DNA of 51,430 nucleotides from Holdemanella biformis DSM 3989 (GCF_000156655.1 NZ_DS996842.1:125785-177214), one strand, 5' to 3'; numbered from the stretch's first letter, positions 16,127 through 25,633 are shown. Numbers and translations are program-made. The notes: a model not told the origin generated them from the letters alone.

Positions 16127-16855
16127 ATGGAAAGACTACAAAAAGTAATTGCCCAAGCGGGTATTTGTTCAAGAAGAAAAGCAGAAGAATTGATTTTAGA
16201 TGGAAAAGTCAAAGTGAATGGTGAAATTTGTGATGTATTAGGTACAAAAGTATCAAAACAAGATATCATCGAAGTCAACGGTAATATGATTTCTAAAGAA
16301 GAAAAAGTCTATTACATCATGAATAAACCTAAGGGTTGCCTATGTACAAGTAGTGATGATAAGGGAAGAAAAACAGTACTAGACTATATGCCTAAAAACG
16401 AAAGAATCTTCTCTGTAGGGCGTTTAGATTATGACACAAGCGGTGTTTTATTATTGACAAATGATGGTGAATTTTGTAACCATATGATTCATCCTCGTTA
16501 TCATTTAGAAAAAACCTATGTTGTTAATCTTCAAGGTATCTTGAGTGAAGATGATATCAAACAATTAAGAAAAGGTTTAAAGACAAAAACAGAAAAATAT
16601 CAGCCGGCTAAAGTATTTGTGCTTCAAAAAGATTTAACGCGTAATCGTACGCAGTTTGAGCTTACTATTTCTGAAGGTAAAAATCATCAGGTAAAGAATA
16701 TGATGTTGGCATTAGGCCATGAAGTTCGTCGCTTGCACAGAGTGAAATTTGCGTTTTTAGATGTTAAAGATTTAAGAGCGGGTGAATATCGTCGTTTAAA
16801 ACCTTATGAAATCAAACAATTAAATCGTTTGGCTATGGAAGGCGAAAACAAGTAA
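16127..16855 (+). CDS. rluB: Ribosomal large subunit pseudouridine synthase RluB
   Basis: This RsuA/RluB-family enzyme converts one uridine of 23S rRNA (U2605 in E. coli numbering) to pseudouridine. The N-terminal S4 RNA-binding domain (RLQKVIAQAGICSRRKAEELI) occupies residues 3-60. The catalytic domain carries Asp101 in VGRLDYDTSGVLLLTNDG and ends with GKNHQVKNMMLALGHEVRRLHR. The 242-residue length is normal. It starts 3 bases after scpB behind AAGGAG and overlaps rsmE by one base (TAATG). The exact uridine target is inferred from context. Confidence 0.9.
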   Translation: MERLQKVIAQAGICSRRKAEELILDGKVKVNGEICDVLGTKVSKQDIIEVNGNMISKEEKVYYIMNKPKGCLCTSSDDKGRKTVLDYMPKNERIFSVGRLDYDTSGVLLLTNDGEFCNHMIHPRYHLEKTYVVNLQGILSEDDIKQLRKGLKTKTEKYQPAKVFVLQKDLTRNRTQFELTISEGKNHQVKNMMLALGHEVRRLHRVKFAFLDVKDLRAGEYRRLKPYEIKQLNRLAMEGENK

Positions 16856-17574
16856 TGAAACAAGTATATTTAGATGCGGTTTTATCGATTCATGATGTGA
16901 TTGAATTAGATACAAAACAAGCACACCATATTTTCGATGTACTTCGTACAACACCAAAAGAAAAGATTCGTATCATCACAAAAAATTCGGGTGTTTTCTT
17001 AGGACACGTTGAAAATAAACCCATTTTAATCATTGATTCCATTGTAGATGTGTTTGAAGAAAACCAATCGATCACATTATGTTGTGCTTTGATCAAACAG
17101 GATAAATTTGAATGGATGCTTCAAAAGGCATGTGAACTGGGTGTAACTAAAATCGTTCCTTTTGTATCGAAGAATACGGTTGTTAAATTGGATGAGAAAA
17201 AGGCAGAAAAGAAACAATCTCGATGGAATGAAATCTTACTTGCGGCAACAAAACAATGTAACCGCAATACATTGGTGGAATTAGAGCCTGTAATTCCTTT
17301 AAAAAAATTGTCGAATTATAAAAGTGAATGTAATTTGGTGGCTTATGAGAAGGAGAGTGATCCTTCTAAACATATGGCACACTATTTAAAAGAGAATCCC
17401 AAATCCATTACTGTATGTATTGGACCTGAGGGTGGATTTGAGGAAAGTGAAATTCAAGTATTAAATGAATTTGGTTATGAAAATTGTTCTTTAGGTAACA
17501 ATATTTTACGAGCGGAAACAGCAGCTTGTTATGTATTAAGTGCAATTGAATACCAAAATCATGTGGAAGGATAA
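16855..17574 (+). CDS. rsmE: 16S rRNA m3U1498 methyltransferase
   Basis: RsmE is a SPOUT-class methyltransferase that methylates N3 of U1498 in 16S rRNA. The C-terminal trefoil-knot SAM site is clear: CIGPEGGFEESEI followed by LGNNILRAETAACYVLSAI, close to the family consensus LGxRILRxETA. The 239 residues are full length, with an N-terminal PUA-like part. Its start overlaps the rluB stop, so it is translationally coupled. mtaB follows 7 bases downstream, making a cluster of RNA-modification genes. Confidence 0.92.
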   Translation: MKQVYLDAVLSIHDVIELDTKQAHHIFDVLRTTPKEKIRIITKNSGVFLGHVENKPILIIDSIVDVFEENQSITLCCALIKQDKFEWMLQKACELGVTKIVPFVSKNTVVKLDEKKAEKKQSRWNEILLAATKQCNRNTLVELEPVIPLKKLSNYKSECNLVAYEKESDPSKHMAHYLKENPKSITVCIGPEGGFEESEIQVLNEFGYENCSLGNNILRAETAACYVLSAIEYQNHVEG

Positions 17575-17581
17575 AGAATCA

Positions 17582-18859
17582 ATGAAATTTTCAATTATTA
17601 CACTCGGCTGCAAAGTAAATGCGTATGAATCGCAATACTATGCTGGTCAATTAGAAGAACTAGGATATGAACAAGTATCGCCTGAAAAAGCTTGCGATAT
17701 TTGTATCATCAATACATGTACTGTCACAAATACGGCAGCTAGTAAGTCACGTCAAAAGATTCATTACGCAAAACGCATGAACCCTAATGCCTTATGCGTT
17801 GTGGTAGGTTGTTTTGTACAATGTGCAAGTGAAGAAGAAAGAAAGGCATTAGATGCAGATCTTATCGTTGGGGCTAAACAAAAGAATGAATTGGTGAATT
17901 TGATCCAACAAGCATTAAAGGATCATGAAAAAATTGATGTTGTTCATGAAGTTACACAGTTTAAAGATTTTGAGGCGATGCCTGTACATTGTTTTGAATC
18001 GATGCATCGAGCCTTTCTAAAAGTACAAGATGGCTGTAATCAATTCTGCTCATATTGTGCAATTCCTTTTGCACGTGGTCGAGAGCGAAGTTTAAATCAT
18101 GAGCAGGTCATTCAAATTGCCAAAGATCTATGTGATAAAGGGCATACAGAAATTGTTCTAACAGGTATTCATACAGGTCGATATTTTGATGGAGAATACG
18201 ATTTAGCGAAATTAATGAAAGCTTTATTAGAAAATACACCAGACTATGTATATTATCGTATTTCAAGTATCGAAATTACAGAAGTGAGTGATGAGTTGAT
18301 TGGATTGATGCAAGAAAATTCTCGTATGTGCCATCATTTGCATATTCCAGTACAATCTGCATGCAACGAAACATTAAAACGTATGAATCGTCCGTATACA
18401 ATTGAGCAATTTAAAGAAAAAATTGAATATATTCGTTCTTGCATTCCAGATATTTCAATTTCTACCGATGTGATTGCTGGATTTGTTCAAGAAAGTGATG
18501 AGGAATTTGAAACGACGTATAAAAATCTAGCCGAACTAGAATTAAGCTTCTTCCATGTTTTCCCTTATAGTAAGCGTAATGGAACAAAGGCAAGTACTTT
18601 AAAGGGTGAAATCAATGGTAAGATTGCCAAAGCTAGAGTGGCTCGTTTACTCGAACTTTCAAATGAATGTAGAAAACGTGATATGCAACGTTTTAACCCC
18701 GTACAAGTTTTGATTGAAAGACAACAAGATGGCTATTATACGGGTTATACAAATCAATATCATCCTTGTAAGATATTGAGTGATACTTCAATTAGTGGTA
18801 GAATCACATTCGAATGGCAACGTATTGAAGATGGTACGTACTATGGAAAGAAGGATTAA
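17582..18859 (+). CDS. mtaB: tRNA (t6A37-C2) methylthiotransferase MtaB
   Basis: MtaB is a radical-SAM enzyme that adds a methylthio group to N6-threonylcarbamoyladenosine at position 37 of tRNAs reading ANN codons. The N-terminal UPF0004 domain supplies cysteines in TLGCKVNAYES, INTCTVTN and VVGCFVQCA for the auxiliary cluster. The radical-SAM cluster is held by CNQFCSYCAIPFARGRERS, and a TRAM-like tail follows. The protein is 425 residues from ATG 17582, which matches the conserved MKFSIITLGCKVN start; the frame upstream overlaps rsmE. The start lies 7 bases after rsmE with AAGGATAAAG in front. Confidence 0.92.
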   Translation: MKFSIITLGCKVNAYESQYYAGQLEELGYEQVSPEKACDICIINTCTVTNTAASKSRQKIHYAKRMNPNALCVVVGCFVQCASEEERKALDADLIVGAKQKNELVNLIQQALKDHEKIDVVHEVTQFKDFEAMPVHCFESMHRAFLKVQDGCNQFCSYCAIPFARGRERSLNHEQVIQIAKDLCDKGHTEIVLTGIHTGRYFDGEYDLAKLMKALLENTPDYVYYRISSIEITEVSDELIGLMQENSRMCHHLHIPVQSACNETLKRMNRPYTIEQFKEKIEYIRSCIPDISISTDVIAGFVQESDEEFETTYKNLAELELSFFHVFPYSKRNGTKASTLKGEINGKIAKARVARLLELSNECRKRDMQRFNPVQVLIERQQDGYYTGYTNQYHPCKILSDTSISGRITFEWQRIEDGTYYGKKD

Positions 18860-18861
18860 GT

Positions 18862-20304
18862 ATGCGATTAAGCAAACTATTTAAAAATGCACCTACAGTG
18901 AACATTACAGGCTTAAGCTTTGATTCAAGAACGGTAAGACCTGGAAATATCTATTTCTGTTTACCTGGCCTTACAAATGATGGACATGACTTTATTGATT
19001 CTGCTATAAAAAATGGAGCCGTATGTATTGTTCATTCTAAAGAATTATTGAATATGGCATCTGGTGCTGTTTATATTCGTGTGGAAGATGTTAATGATGC
19101 GATGAATAAGGTGGCTCGTATTTTCTATGCCAAGCCTAGTGATAAACTAAAAATGTATGGTGTTACTGGGACAAATGGAAAATCAACAATCACAAATATC
19201 ATTCGTGACATGATCAATGATAAAACGCCATGTGGTTATATTGGTACCATTGCGATTAAATATGGGGATATTGAATTGCAGCCAAATTTAACAACACCTG
19301 ATGCACTTTTTTTACAATCTAAACTAGCCGATATGGTTCGTGTAGGGATGAAGGCATGCGCATTAGAAGTATCAAGTCATGGATTAGCTCAACATCGTGT
19401 AGATGGTATTTCATTTGATTGCGCAATCTTTACCAATTTGACATATGATCATTTAGATTTTCATGGAACAATGGAAAATTATTTTGAGGCGAAGAGCTTG
19501 TTGTTTAAAAATCTTGTCAAAGAAAATGGTGTTTCTATTTTAAATCGTGATGATGAAAAATATGAGGCATTAAAAGATTGCTCCAAAGCACGTGTTGTAT
19601 CTTATGGTATTAATAAAGAAGCGGATTATCGTGCTATTAATATTAAGATGAGTTCACAAGGTACACAATTTGATTTAGTATACTCAGGTCATATGTATCC
19701 AATCAAGACAAATTTGGTGGGAAACTTCAATGTGTATAACTTACTTGCTGCTGTGTCTGCTTTAAATGAAACGGGTTATGATTTAGATAAAATTATTGAA
19801 AAATGCAGTCATATTGCACAAGTAGAAGGTCGTATGGAACGTATTGATTGTGGTCAGCCATACAATGTGATCGTTGATTTTGCGCATACTCCAGATGGTA
19901 TGGAAAAGATGATGCAGTTTGGAAGAAGTATCACAATGCCAGGACATCGTTTAATTGCGGTGTTTGGTTCTGCAGGTAAACGTGACGTACATAAGCGTAA
20001 AGTATTTGGTGAATTAGCCGATAAATACTGTGATTATATTATTGTTACGGAAGATGATCCTCGTGATGAAGATCCAAAAGAAATTGCAGATCAAATTAAG
20101 TCTGGAATTCAAAATACATTACATGTATTTGTGCAAGATCGTTATGAAGCAATTCATCAAGCTATTAGTTCAGCTCAAGAAGGTGATACTGTTTTACTTC
20201 TTGGTAAAGGAGATGAAAGCTTTATTTATCGGGAGAACGGAAGAGCTCCTTGGGTAGGCGATAATGTAGCGGCTAAAGAGTGTATTCAGGCAAATTTAGG
20301 TTAA
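18862..20304 (+). CDS. murE: UDP-MurNAc-tripeptide synthetase
   Basis: MurE adds the third amino acid (L-lysine or meso-diaminopimelate) to UDP-MurNAc-L-Ala-D-Glu in the cytoplasm. The P-loop VTGTNGKST (101-109) and the ligase pattern TPDALFLQ, LEVSSHGL, TYDHLDFHG and VEGRMERI are complete over 480 residues. The residue that selects the third amino acid lies in DDPRDEDP near residue 394. This is DDPR rather than the DNPR of well-studied diaminopimelate enzymes, so the substrate is left open. Together with murT-gatD at 44283 it documents the cell-wall pathway. It starts 2 bases after mtaB. Confidence 0.92.
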   Translation: MRLSKLFKNAPTVNITGLSFDSRTVRPGNIYFCLPGLTNDGHDFIDSAIKNGAVCIVHSKELLNMASGAVYIRVEDVNDAMNKVARIFYAKPSDKLKMYGVTGTNGKSTITNIIRDMINDKTPCGYIGTIAIKYGDIELQPNLTTPDALFLQSKLADMVRVGMKACALEVSSHGLAQHRVDGISFDCAIFTNLTYDHLDFHGTMENYFEAKSLLFKNLVKENGVSILNRDDEKYEALKDCSKARVVSYGINKEADYRAINIKMSSQGTQFDLVYSGHMYPIKTNLVGNFNVYNLLAAVSALNETGYDLDKIIEKCSHIAQVEGRMERIDCGQPYNVIVDFAHTPDGMEKMMQFGRSITMPGHRLIAVFGSAGKRDVHKRKVFGELADKYCDYIIVTEDDPRDEDPKEIADQIKSGIQNTLHVFVQDRYEAIHQAISSAQEGDTVLLLGKGDESFIYRENGRAPWVGDNVAAKECIQANLG

Positions 20305-20320
20305 AATTTTATAAATAGAC

Positions 20321-20348
20321 TTGCATTATACGAAATCTTTGATATAAT
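20321..20348 (+). promoter_or_regulatory. rpsU promoter
   Basis: TTGCAT (20321-20326) and a perfect TATAAT (20343-20348) are separated by 16 bases. They lie between murE and rpsU and give a leader of about 29 bases. Confidence 0.7.
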
Positions 20349-20383
20349 ATTTTTGCTAATCTTGGGAAGGGAGGTTTGTGAAT

Positions 20384-20563
20384 ATGCCAAAAGTAGTTCT
20401 TAAAGAAAACGAAGGACTTGATGACGCTTTAAGAAGATTTAAACGTCAGGTTTCTCGTAATGGCACCCTTGCTGAGGCGCGCAAAAGAGAATTTTACGTA
20501 AAACCAGGTGTACGCAGAAAGTTAAAATCTGAAGCTGCACGTAAAGCACGTAGAGGTAAATAA
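20384..20563 (+). CDS. rpsU: 30S ribosomal protein S21
   Basis: This 59-residue basic protein is S21 of the small ribosomal subunit, which contacts the anti-Shine-Dalgarno end of 16S rRNA. It has the expected form: [20 protein letters not shown], an EARKREFY segment and a lysine/arginine-rich tail (AARKARRGK). A GTG at 20378 is in frame, but ATG 20384 begins the conserved MPKVVL, with GGGAGG upstream. It has its own promoter and terminator and so is a separate unit ahead of phoH. Confidence 0.95.
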   Translation: MPKVVLKENEGLDDALRRFKRQVSRNGTLAEARKREFYVKPGVRRKLKSEAARKARRGK

Positions 20564-20590
20564 TCTGCATTTTTAATGCAGATTTTTTTC
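20562..20590 (+). terminator. rpsU terminator
   Basis: ATCTGCATT (20563-20571) pairs with AATGCAGAT (20575-20583) across a 3-base loop, followed by six T. Confidence 0.85.
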
Positions 20591-20605
20591 TTGAGGAGGA
20601 AATTT

Positions 20606-21562
20606 GTGTCTTTTTTAGAATTTGATTGTTCCGATCGAACATTTGAAGAAATTCAGATTTTTGCAGGATTTCAAGATTCCAATTTGGAAATGTTGAATAA
20701 GTGCTTTAAATCTGTATTTATGATTCGTGACCAAAAAATTAAAGTAGAAGTGAATGATACTTTAGATACACATAAGGTCGAAGAAGTGATTGATGCTTGT
20801 TTTTCAATCATTGATACGCAACATCGTTTAAATAGCCAAGATGTGAATTATATTTGTTCGTTGGCTTCTAAGAATCGTTTGAAAGATTTTAAAGCGCATC
20901 AGCTACAAGCTGTATGTAAGACAAAAACAGGAAAAATGATATATCCAAAGACAATTGGACAAGCTATTTTATGTGATGCGATGCGTCATAATGAAATTGT
21001 ATTTGCGACTGGTGTTGCGGGTACGGGTAAAACCTATTTAGCGGTTGCGTATGCGGTAAATATGCTTAAAAGTGAACGTGTTGAAAAAATTATTCTTACA
21101 CGTCCTGCAGTTGAAGCGGGTGAATCATTAGGCTTTTTACCGGGTGACATGAAAGAAAAAGTCGATCCTTATTTAAGACCTTTATATGATGCGCTAAATG
21201 AAATGCTTGGTTTAGAAACGGTTGAAAAATATGTAGAAAAACAAGTGATTGAAATTGCGCCTTTAGCTTTTATGCGTGGACGTACATTGAATGATGCCGT
21301 TGTGATTTTGGATGAAGCTCAAAATGCGACTTGTGCACAAATGAAGATGTTTTTAACACGTATGGGTAAAAATTGTAAGATGGTTGTGACAGGGGATGTT
21401 ACACAGATTGATTTGATCAAGAAAAAAGACTCGGGCTTGATGCAAGCTTGTACGATCTTGGATCATATAGATGGTATTTCGATCATTCACTTAGAAAATA
21501 GTGATGTAGTTCGTAATCCTTTAGTTCAAAAAATTATTGAACGTTATGCCAAGGTTGAATAA
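20606..21562 (+). CDS. phoH: PhoH family ATPase
   Basis: PhoH-like proteins (YbeZ group) are P-loop ATPases linked to RNA and ribosome metabolism, usually near ybeY. The Walker A motif GVAGTGKT lies around residues 136-143 and Walker B in [11 protein letters not shown]. The conserved [10 protein letters not shown] and TGDVTQIDL segments are present. The length is 318 residues from GTG 20606. This GTG is chosen because GAGGAGG sits about 7 bases upstream, whereas the ATG at 20576 lies in the rpsU terminator stem. ybeY does not follow in this window. Confidence 0.88.
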   Translation: MSFLEFDCSDRTFEEIQIFAGFQDSNLEMLNKCFKSVFMIRDQKIKVEVNDTLDTHKVEEVIDACFSIIDTQHRLNSQDVNYICSLASKNRLKDFKAHQLQAVCKTKTGKMIYPKTIGQAILCDAMRHNEIVFATGVAGTGKTYLAVAYAVNMLKSERVEKIILTRPAVEAGESLGFLPGDMKEKVDPYLRPLYDALNEMLGLETVEKYVEKQVIEIAPLAFMRGRTLNDAVVILDEAQNATCAQMKMFLTRMGKNCKMVVTGDVTQIDLIKKKDSGLMQACTILDHIDGISIIHLENSDVVRNPLVQKIIERYAKVE

Positions 21563-21574
21563 TTTGGTTTTGAC

Positions 21575-21583
21575 TGTTATAAT
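21575..21583 (+). promoter_or_regulatory. Extended -10 promoter of yebC
   Basis: TGTTATAAT lies 38 bases before the yebC start, directly after phoH. No strong -35 is seen. Confidence 0.5.
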
Positions 21584-21621
21584 TAAAAACTGTAAAAAAT
21601 ATATTGAAAGGTGATAAATCT

Positions 21622-22356
21622 ATGGGAAGACATTTTGAGGTACGTGCTGCCGCAATGCAGAAAACTGCCAATGCGAAAGCAAAAATTTATTCTAGATATT
21701 CTAAAGAGATTTTAGTTGCTGCAAAGAACGGTGACCCAAATCCAGATATGAACCAAACTTTAAAGAAAGCCATTGATCGTGCTAAGGCCAACAATGTGCC
21801 TGCTGACGTAATCAAACGTGCAATCGAAAAGGCAAAAAGTAGTGCAGATGAAAGTTATTCAAGTGCTCGTTATGAAGGTTTTGGCCAAGGTGCAGGATCT
21901 ACAATCATTATCGATTGTTTAACAGATAATGCGAACCGTACAATTGCCAATTTAAGAGCTTGTTTCAATAAATCACACGCTAAATTAGGTGTAGGTGGAT
22001 CTGTATCATTTGGATATGAACACTTAGGTGTGATCGTTATTCAATATGATAATGAAGAAGCTATGATGGATGCTTTATTAGATGCTGAAATTGAATTAAA
22101 TGACATTGAAATCGAAGAAGGATATATGACAATTACAGTTGATCCAACACAATTGGATGACGCAAAAGTTGTTGTTGAAAAATTGATTCCAGATGTTAAA
22201 TTTGAAGTCTTAGAAGATAAGATGATTCCAAATGAAGAGGTTGAACTTCATGGTGAAGATTTAACTTTATTCAAACGTTTAGTAACTTTACTAGATGAAG
22301 TGGATGATGTACAAAATGTATATCATAACGTTTCAAATCTAGATGAAGCTGAATAA
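21622..22356 (+). CDS. yebC: YebC/PmpR family protein
   Basis: YebC-type proteins were named transcriptional regulators. Work on the family links them to relief of ribosome stalling at proline-rich stretches. The protein here has 244 residues and the diagnostic start MGRHFEVRAAAMQKTANAKAKIYSRY, followed by GDPNPDMNQTLKKAIDRAKANNVP and the central YEGFGQGAGSTIIIDCLTDNANRT. The acidic C-terminal domain ends in DEVDDVQNVYHNV. The ATG at 21622 with AAAGGTGAT upstream is preferred over 21604. The gene ends just before the T-box of hisS-aspS. Confidence 0.9.
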   Translation: MGRHFEVRAAAMQKTANAKAKIYSRYSKEILVAAKNGDPNPDMNQTLKKAIDRAKANNVPADVIKRAIEKAKSSADESYSSARYEGFGQGAGSTIIIDCLTDNANRTIANLRACFNKSHAKLGVGGSVSFGYEHLGVIVIQYDNEEAMMDALLDAEIELNDIEIEEGYMTITVDPTQLDDAKVVVEKLIPDVKFEVLEDKMIPNEEVELHGEDLTLFKRLVTLLDEVDDVQNVYHNVSNLDEAE

Positions 22357-22562
22357 TTAATCCTAAGAAAAAGAAGAAGATAAGGATATACTGTAGAGAG
22401 AAAATGGTTGGTGAAAATTTTCGTAGAATACTTATTGGGACACTTTGGAGGAGTTGGACAAAAACCAACCGTTGGTCGCGTTAAGACTTGAGGTGTATAC
22501 TTTACGTATAAAATAAGGTGGTACCGCGTTTAAAACGTCCTTATATCAGGGCGTTTTTTTGT
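22357..22562 (+). promoter_or_regulatory. T-box leader controlling hisS-aspS
   Basis: This leader has the standard T-box parts. AGAGAG with GGTTGGTG in the distal loop of stem I (about 22395-22412) comes first. A specifier region GGGACACTTTGG (about 22427-22438) follows. The antiterminator T-box motif AGGTGGTACCGCG is at 22516-22528. Last is a terminator with AAACGTCC (22533-22540) paired to GGGCGTTT (22549-22556) and a T run. Uncharged tRNA binding favours the antiterminator and switches on the synthetase genes. The unpaired triplet appears to be GAC (aspartate), overlapping CAC (histidine). No clear promoter is seen; transcription may come through yebC. Confidence 0.9.
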
Positions 22563-22583
22563 TTATTTAAAGGAGGAAAACGC

Positions 22584-23894
22584 ATGGCATATCAAATTCC
22601 TAGAGGTTGTCAGGATGTATTTGGATCTGATTCTTACAAATGGCAAGCTCTTGAACAAACATTAAGAAGCTTTTGTTACATGTACAATTATGATGAAATT
22701 CGTACACCAATTTTTGAACATACAGAAGTCTTCAAAAGAGAAAATGACTCAAGTGATATGGTAAACAAAGAGATGTATACTTTTAAACTTGAAAACTCAA
22801 AAACATCATTAACATTACGTCCAGAAGGTACAGCTGGAGTGGTTCGTAGTTTTGTAGAAAACAAAATGTATGCCAATCCAGATCTACCCGCAAAATTCTA
22901 TTATATGGGTCCTATGTCAAGACATGAACGTCCTCAAAAAGGTAGAATGCGTATCTTTAATCAATTTGGTGTAGAAGCATTGGGTGTAAAAAGTCCTTAT
23001 GTCGATGTCGAAACAATCGTACTTGCATTCTCAATTCTTAAATCATTGGGATTAAATGATATTAAAGTATGTTTAAATACTTTAGGTGATGATGAATCTC
23101 GTGCAAACTATCGTAGTGCATTAAAAGAATATTTTGCACCTTATGTCGATGAATTGTGTAGTGATTGTAAACGTCGTTATGAACAAAATCCATTACGTAT
23201 TTTGGATTGTAAAGTGGATCACGATCATGAATGTATGAAAAATGCACCTAAGATGTCGGATTACTTAAATGAGGCAAGCCAAGAATATTTCAACACAGTA
23301 TGTGAATTATTAGATAAACTCGAAATTCCATATGAAGTTGATGATAAATTGGTTCGTGGATTAGATTACTATACGCATACTGTATTTGAAATTGTATCTA
23401 TGAATTCAGAAATGGGTGCACAATCAACTGTTTTAGCAGGAGGACGTTATGACGGATTGATTTCATACTTTGGTGGACCAGAAGGCATGAGTGGTATTGG
23501 ATGGGCCTTAGGTATGGAACGCTTGTTGATTGCTTTAGAAGCAGAAGGTATTGAACTTGAAACAAAGCCTGCATTAGATGCCTATGTAATGTGTCTAGAT
23601 CCAGAAGCTAGAACATATGCGTTTGAAGTTTTAACTTCGCTTAGAGCTTATGGATATCGTTGTGATATGGATATGATGGAAAGAAGTTTTAAGGCACAAT
23701 TTAAGGCTGTGGATCGTTCAAAGGCCAAACTTGCGATTTTAATTGGTAAATCGGAATTGGAAGAAAAGAAAGTCACAGTAAAAAATATTGCGCATAAAGA
23801 ACAAGAATCAATCGAAGTCGAGAAATTGATTCCTTATGTTGACTCTGTTTTAGAAGAAGAAAGTCATCATCATCACGAGCATGAAGGAGAATAA
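22584..23894 (+). CDS. hisS: Histidyl-tRNA synthetase
   Basis: HisRS is a class II synthetase that charges tRNA-His. The N-terminus MAYQIPRGCQDVFG is typical. Motif 2 is seen in FYYMGPMSRHERPQKGRMR, the histidine-specific motifs in LVRGLDYYTHTVFE and AGGRYDGLI, and motif 3 in GIGWALGMERLL. The length is 436 residues from ATG 22584, behind AAAGGAGGA; the frame back to 22518 lies in the T-box terminator. The C-terminus ends with an unusual acidic and histidine-rich tail (EEESHHHHEHEGE). aspS starts 2 bases downstream in the same T-box unit. Confidence 0.95.
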   Translation: MAYQIPRGCQDVFGSDSYKWQALEQTLRSFCYMYNYDEIRTPIFEHTEVFKRENDSSDMVNKEMYTFKLENSKTSLTLRPEGTAGVVRSFVENKMYANPDLPAKFYYMGPMSRHERPQKGRMRIFNQFGVEALGVKSPYVDVETIVLAFSILKSLGLNDIKVCLNTLGDDESRANYRSALKEYFAPYVDELCSDCKRRYEQNPLRILDCKVDHDHECMKNAPKMSDYLNEASQEYFNTVCELLDKLEIPYEVDDKLVRGLDYYTHTVFEIVSMNSEMGAQSTVLAGGRYDGLISYFGGPEGMSGIGWALGMERLLIALEAEGIELETKPALDAYVMCLDPEARTYAFEVLTSLRAYGYRCDMDMMERSFKAQFKAVDRSKAKLAILIGKSELEEKKVTVKNIAHKEQESIEVEKLIPYVDSVLEEESHHHHEHEGE

Positions 23895-23896
23895 AA

Positions 23897-25633
23897 ATGT
23901 ATAGAACACACAATAATGGTGAATTGCGTCTTCAAGATGTAAATTCAGAAGTCACTTTATGTGGCTGGGTAAGTAAACGTAGAAACTTTGGAGCTTTGGT
24001 TTTCATTGATTTAAGAGATCGTTATGGTATTACACAACTTGTATTCAATGAAGATATTGCAGCACAAATCAGTGATGTACGTAATGAATATGTACTTCAA
24101 GTAAAGGGTACTGTTGTAGAAAGAAAAGATAAGAATCCTAAACTTGAAACAGGTGAAATTGAAGTTGTAGTTAGTGAAGTAAAAATCGTCAATACAGCAA
24201 TCACGACACCTATGATCATTGCGGATGAAACAGATGCATTAGAGGATACGCGTTTAAAATATCGTTATTTGGATTTAAGAAGACCTGTTCTTCAAAAGAA
24301 TTTAATTTTAAGAAATCGTATTACTTTATTAGTTCGTAACTACTTAGCTAAATATGGTTTTACAGAAGTGGAAACACCTATTTTATGTCGTTCTACACCA
24401 GAAGGGGCTCGTGACTATTTAGTGCCTAGTCGTATTAGTAAAGGTGAATTCTATGCACTTCCACAATCGCCTCAATTATATAAACAACTATTGATGGTTG
24501 GTGGAATGGATCGTTATTTCCAGATTGCACGTTGTTTTAGAGATGAAGATTTAAGAGCTGACCGTCAACCTGAATTCTCACAGATCGATATTGAAATGAG
24601 TTTTGTGGATGAAGAAGACATTTGGTCAATGACGGAAGGTTTAATGAAAGAAATCTTCAAAGATATCAAAGGCATTGAATTACCAGAATTTAAACGTATC
24701 CCTTATGATACTTGTATGGAAAAATATGGTTCAGATAAACCAGATTTACGCTTTGACATGCCTTTATATAATGTGAGTGAGGTCTTCGCAAATACTGAAT
24801 TTAAAGTGTTTGAAAATTGTTTGAATGAAGGTGGCATCATTCAGGCTATGAATGTTAAAAATGGGGCCGATAAGTTCTCAAGAAAACAATTAGATAAGTT
24901 ACAAGATTATGTAAAGGTATATGGTGCAAAAGCACTTGCCAACTTAAAATTAACATCTGAAGGTTTTGCGGGTAGTGTCACAAAAGTATTGTCAGATGCT
25001 GAAAAAGAAGCGTTACGTACAATGTTAAATATTGAAGAAAACGATATTGTATTCTTTGTAGCGGATAAAAAGAAAGTGGCGCAAACATCTTTAGGTGCAT
25101 TGCGTGTGAAATTAGGTCACGATTTAGATTTGATTAACAAGGATGCCTATGAATTCTTATGGGTTACTGATTTCCCTATGTTTGAATATGATGAAAATGA
25201 AAACCGTTATGTAGCGGCTCACCATCCATTTACATCTCCTAACTTAGAAGATGTCGATAAATTGATGTCGGATCCAGCACATTGTTATTCTAGAGCTTAT
25301 GACTTAGTATTAAACGGATATGAATTATTATCAGGTTCAATTCGTATTCATGATCAAAAACTTCAAGAAAAAGTCTTTGAAGCCATTGGTATGACTTTAG
25401 AAGAAGCACATGAAAAATTCAGCTGGTTTATGGATGCGTTCCAATATGGAACTCCACCTCATGGAGGTGTAGGTATCGGTCTAGAACGTTTAACAATGAT
25501 TTTAGCGGGTACAGACAACATTCGTGATGTAGTGGCATTCCCTAAAACAGCAAGTGCATCGGATTTAATGGCACAGGCACCAAGTCCAGTAGATCCAACA
25601 CAATTAAAAGAATTAGGTATTGAAACAAAGTAA
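23897..25633 (+). CDS. aspS: Aspartyl-tRNA synthetase
   Basis: AspRS is a class IIb synthetase that charges tRNA-Asp. The order is an N-terminal OB-fold anticodon-binding domain (VTLCGWVSKRRNFGALVFIDLRD), the catalytic core with motif 2 (RYFQIARCFRDEDLRADRQPE), a bacterial GAD insertion in the middle (around residues 300-410), and motif 3 in GVGIGLERLTMIL. The 578 residues are near the usual length for the bacterial type. Transcription is coupled to hisS through the shared T-box leader, and a strong terminator follows. Confidence 0.95.
   Translation: MYRTHNNGELRLQDVNSEVTLCGWVSKRRNFGALVFIDLRDRYGITQLVFNEDIAAQISDVRNEYVLQVKGTVVERKDKNPKLETGEIEVVVSEVKIVNTAITTPMIIADETDALEDTRLKYRYLDLRRPVLQKNLILRNRITLLVRNYLAKYGFTEVETPILCRSTPEGARDYLVPSRISKGEFYALPQSPQLYKQLLMVGGMDRYFQIARCFRDEDLRADRQPEFSQIDIEMSFVDEEDIWSMTEGLMKEIFKDIKGIELPEFKRIPYDTCMEKYGSDKPDLRFDMPLYNVSEVFANTEFKVFENCLNEGGIIQAMNVKNGADKFSRKQLDKLQDYVKVYGAKALANLKLTSEGFAGSVTKVLSDAEKEALRTMLNIEENDIVFFVADKKKVAQTSLGALRVKLGHDLDLINKDAYEFLWVTDFPMFEYDENENRYVAAHHPFTSPNLEDVDKLMSDPAHCYSRAYDLVLNGYELLSGSIRIHDQKLQEKVFEAIGMTLEEAHEKFSWFMDAFQYGTPPHGGVGIGLERLTMILAGTDNIRDVVAFPKTASASDLMAQAPSPVDPTQLKELGIETK

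Noticed and set aside
22387-22392. TATACT as the promoter -10 for the T-box transcript
   Set aside because: A start about 7 bases after it would remove the 5' part of stem I, which is needed for the T-box structure.
23062-23247. Short minus-strand frame rich in His and Tyr within hisS
   Set aside because: It is antisense to a conserved HisRS region and shows no start signal.
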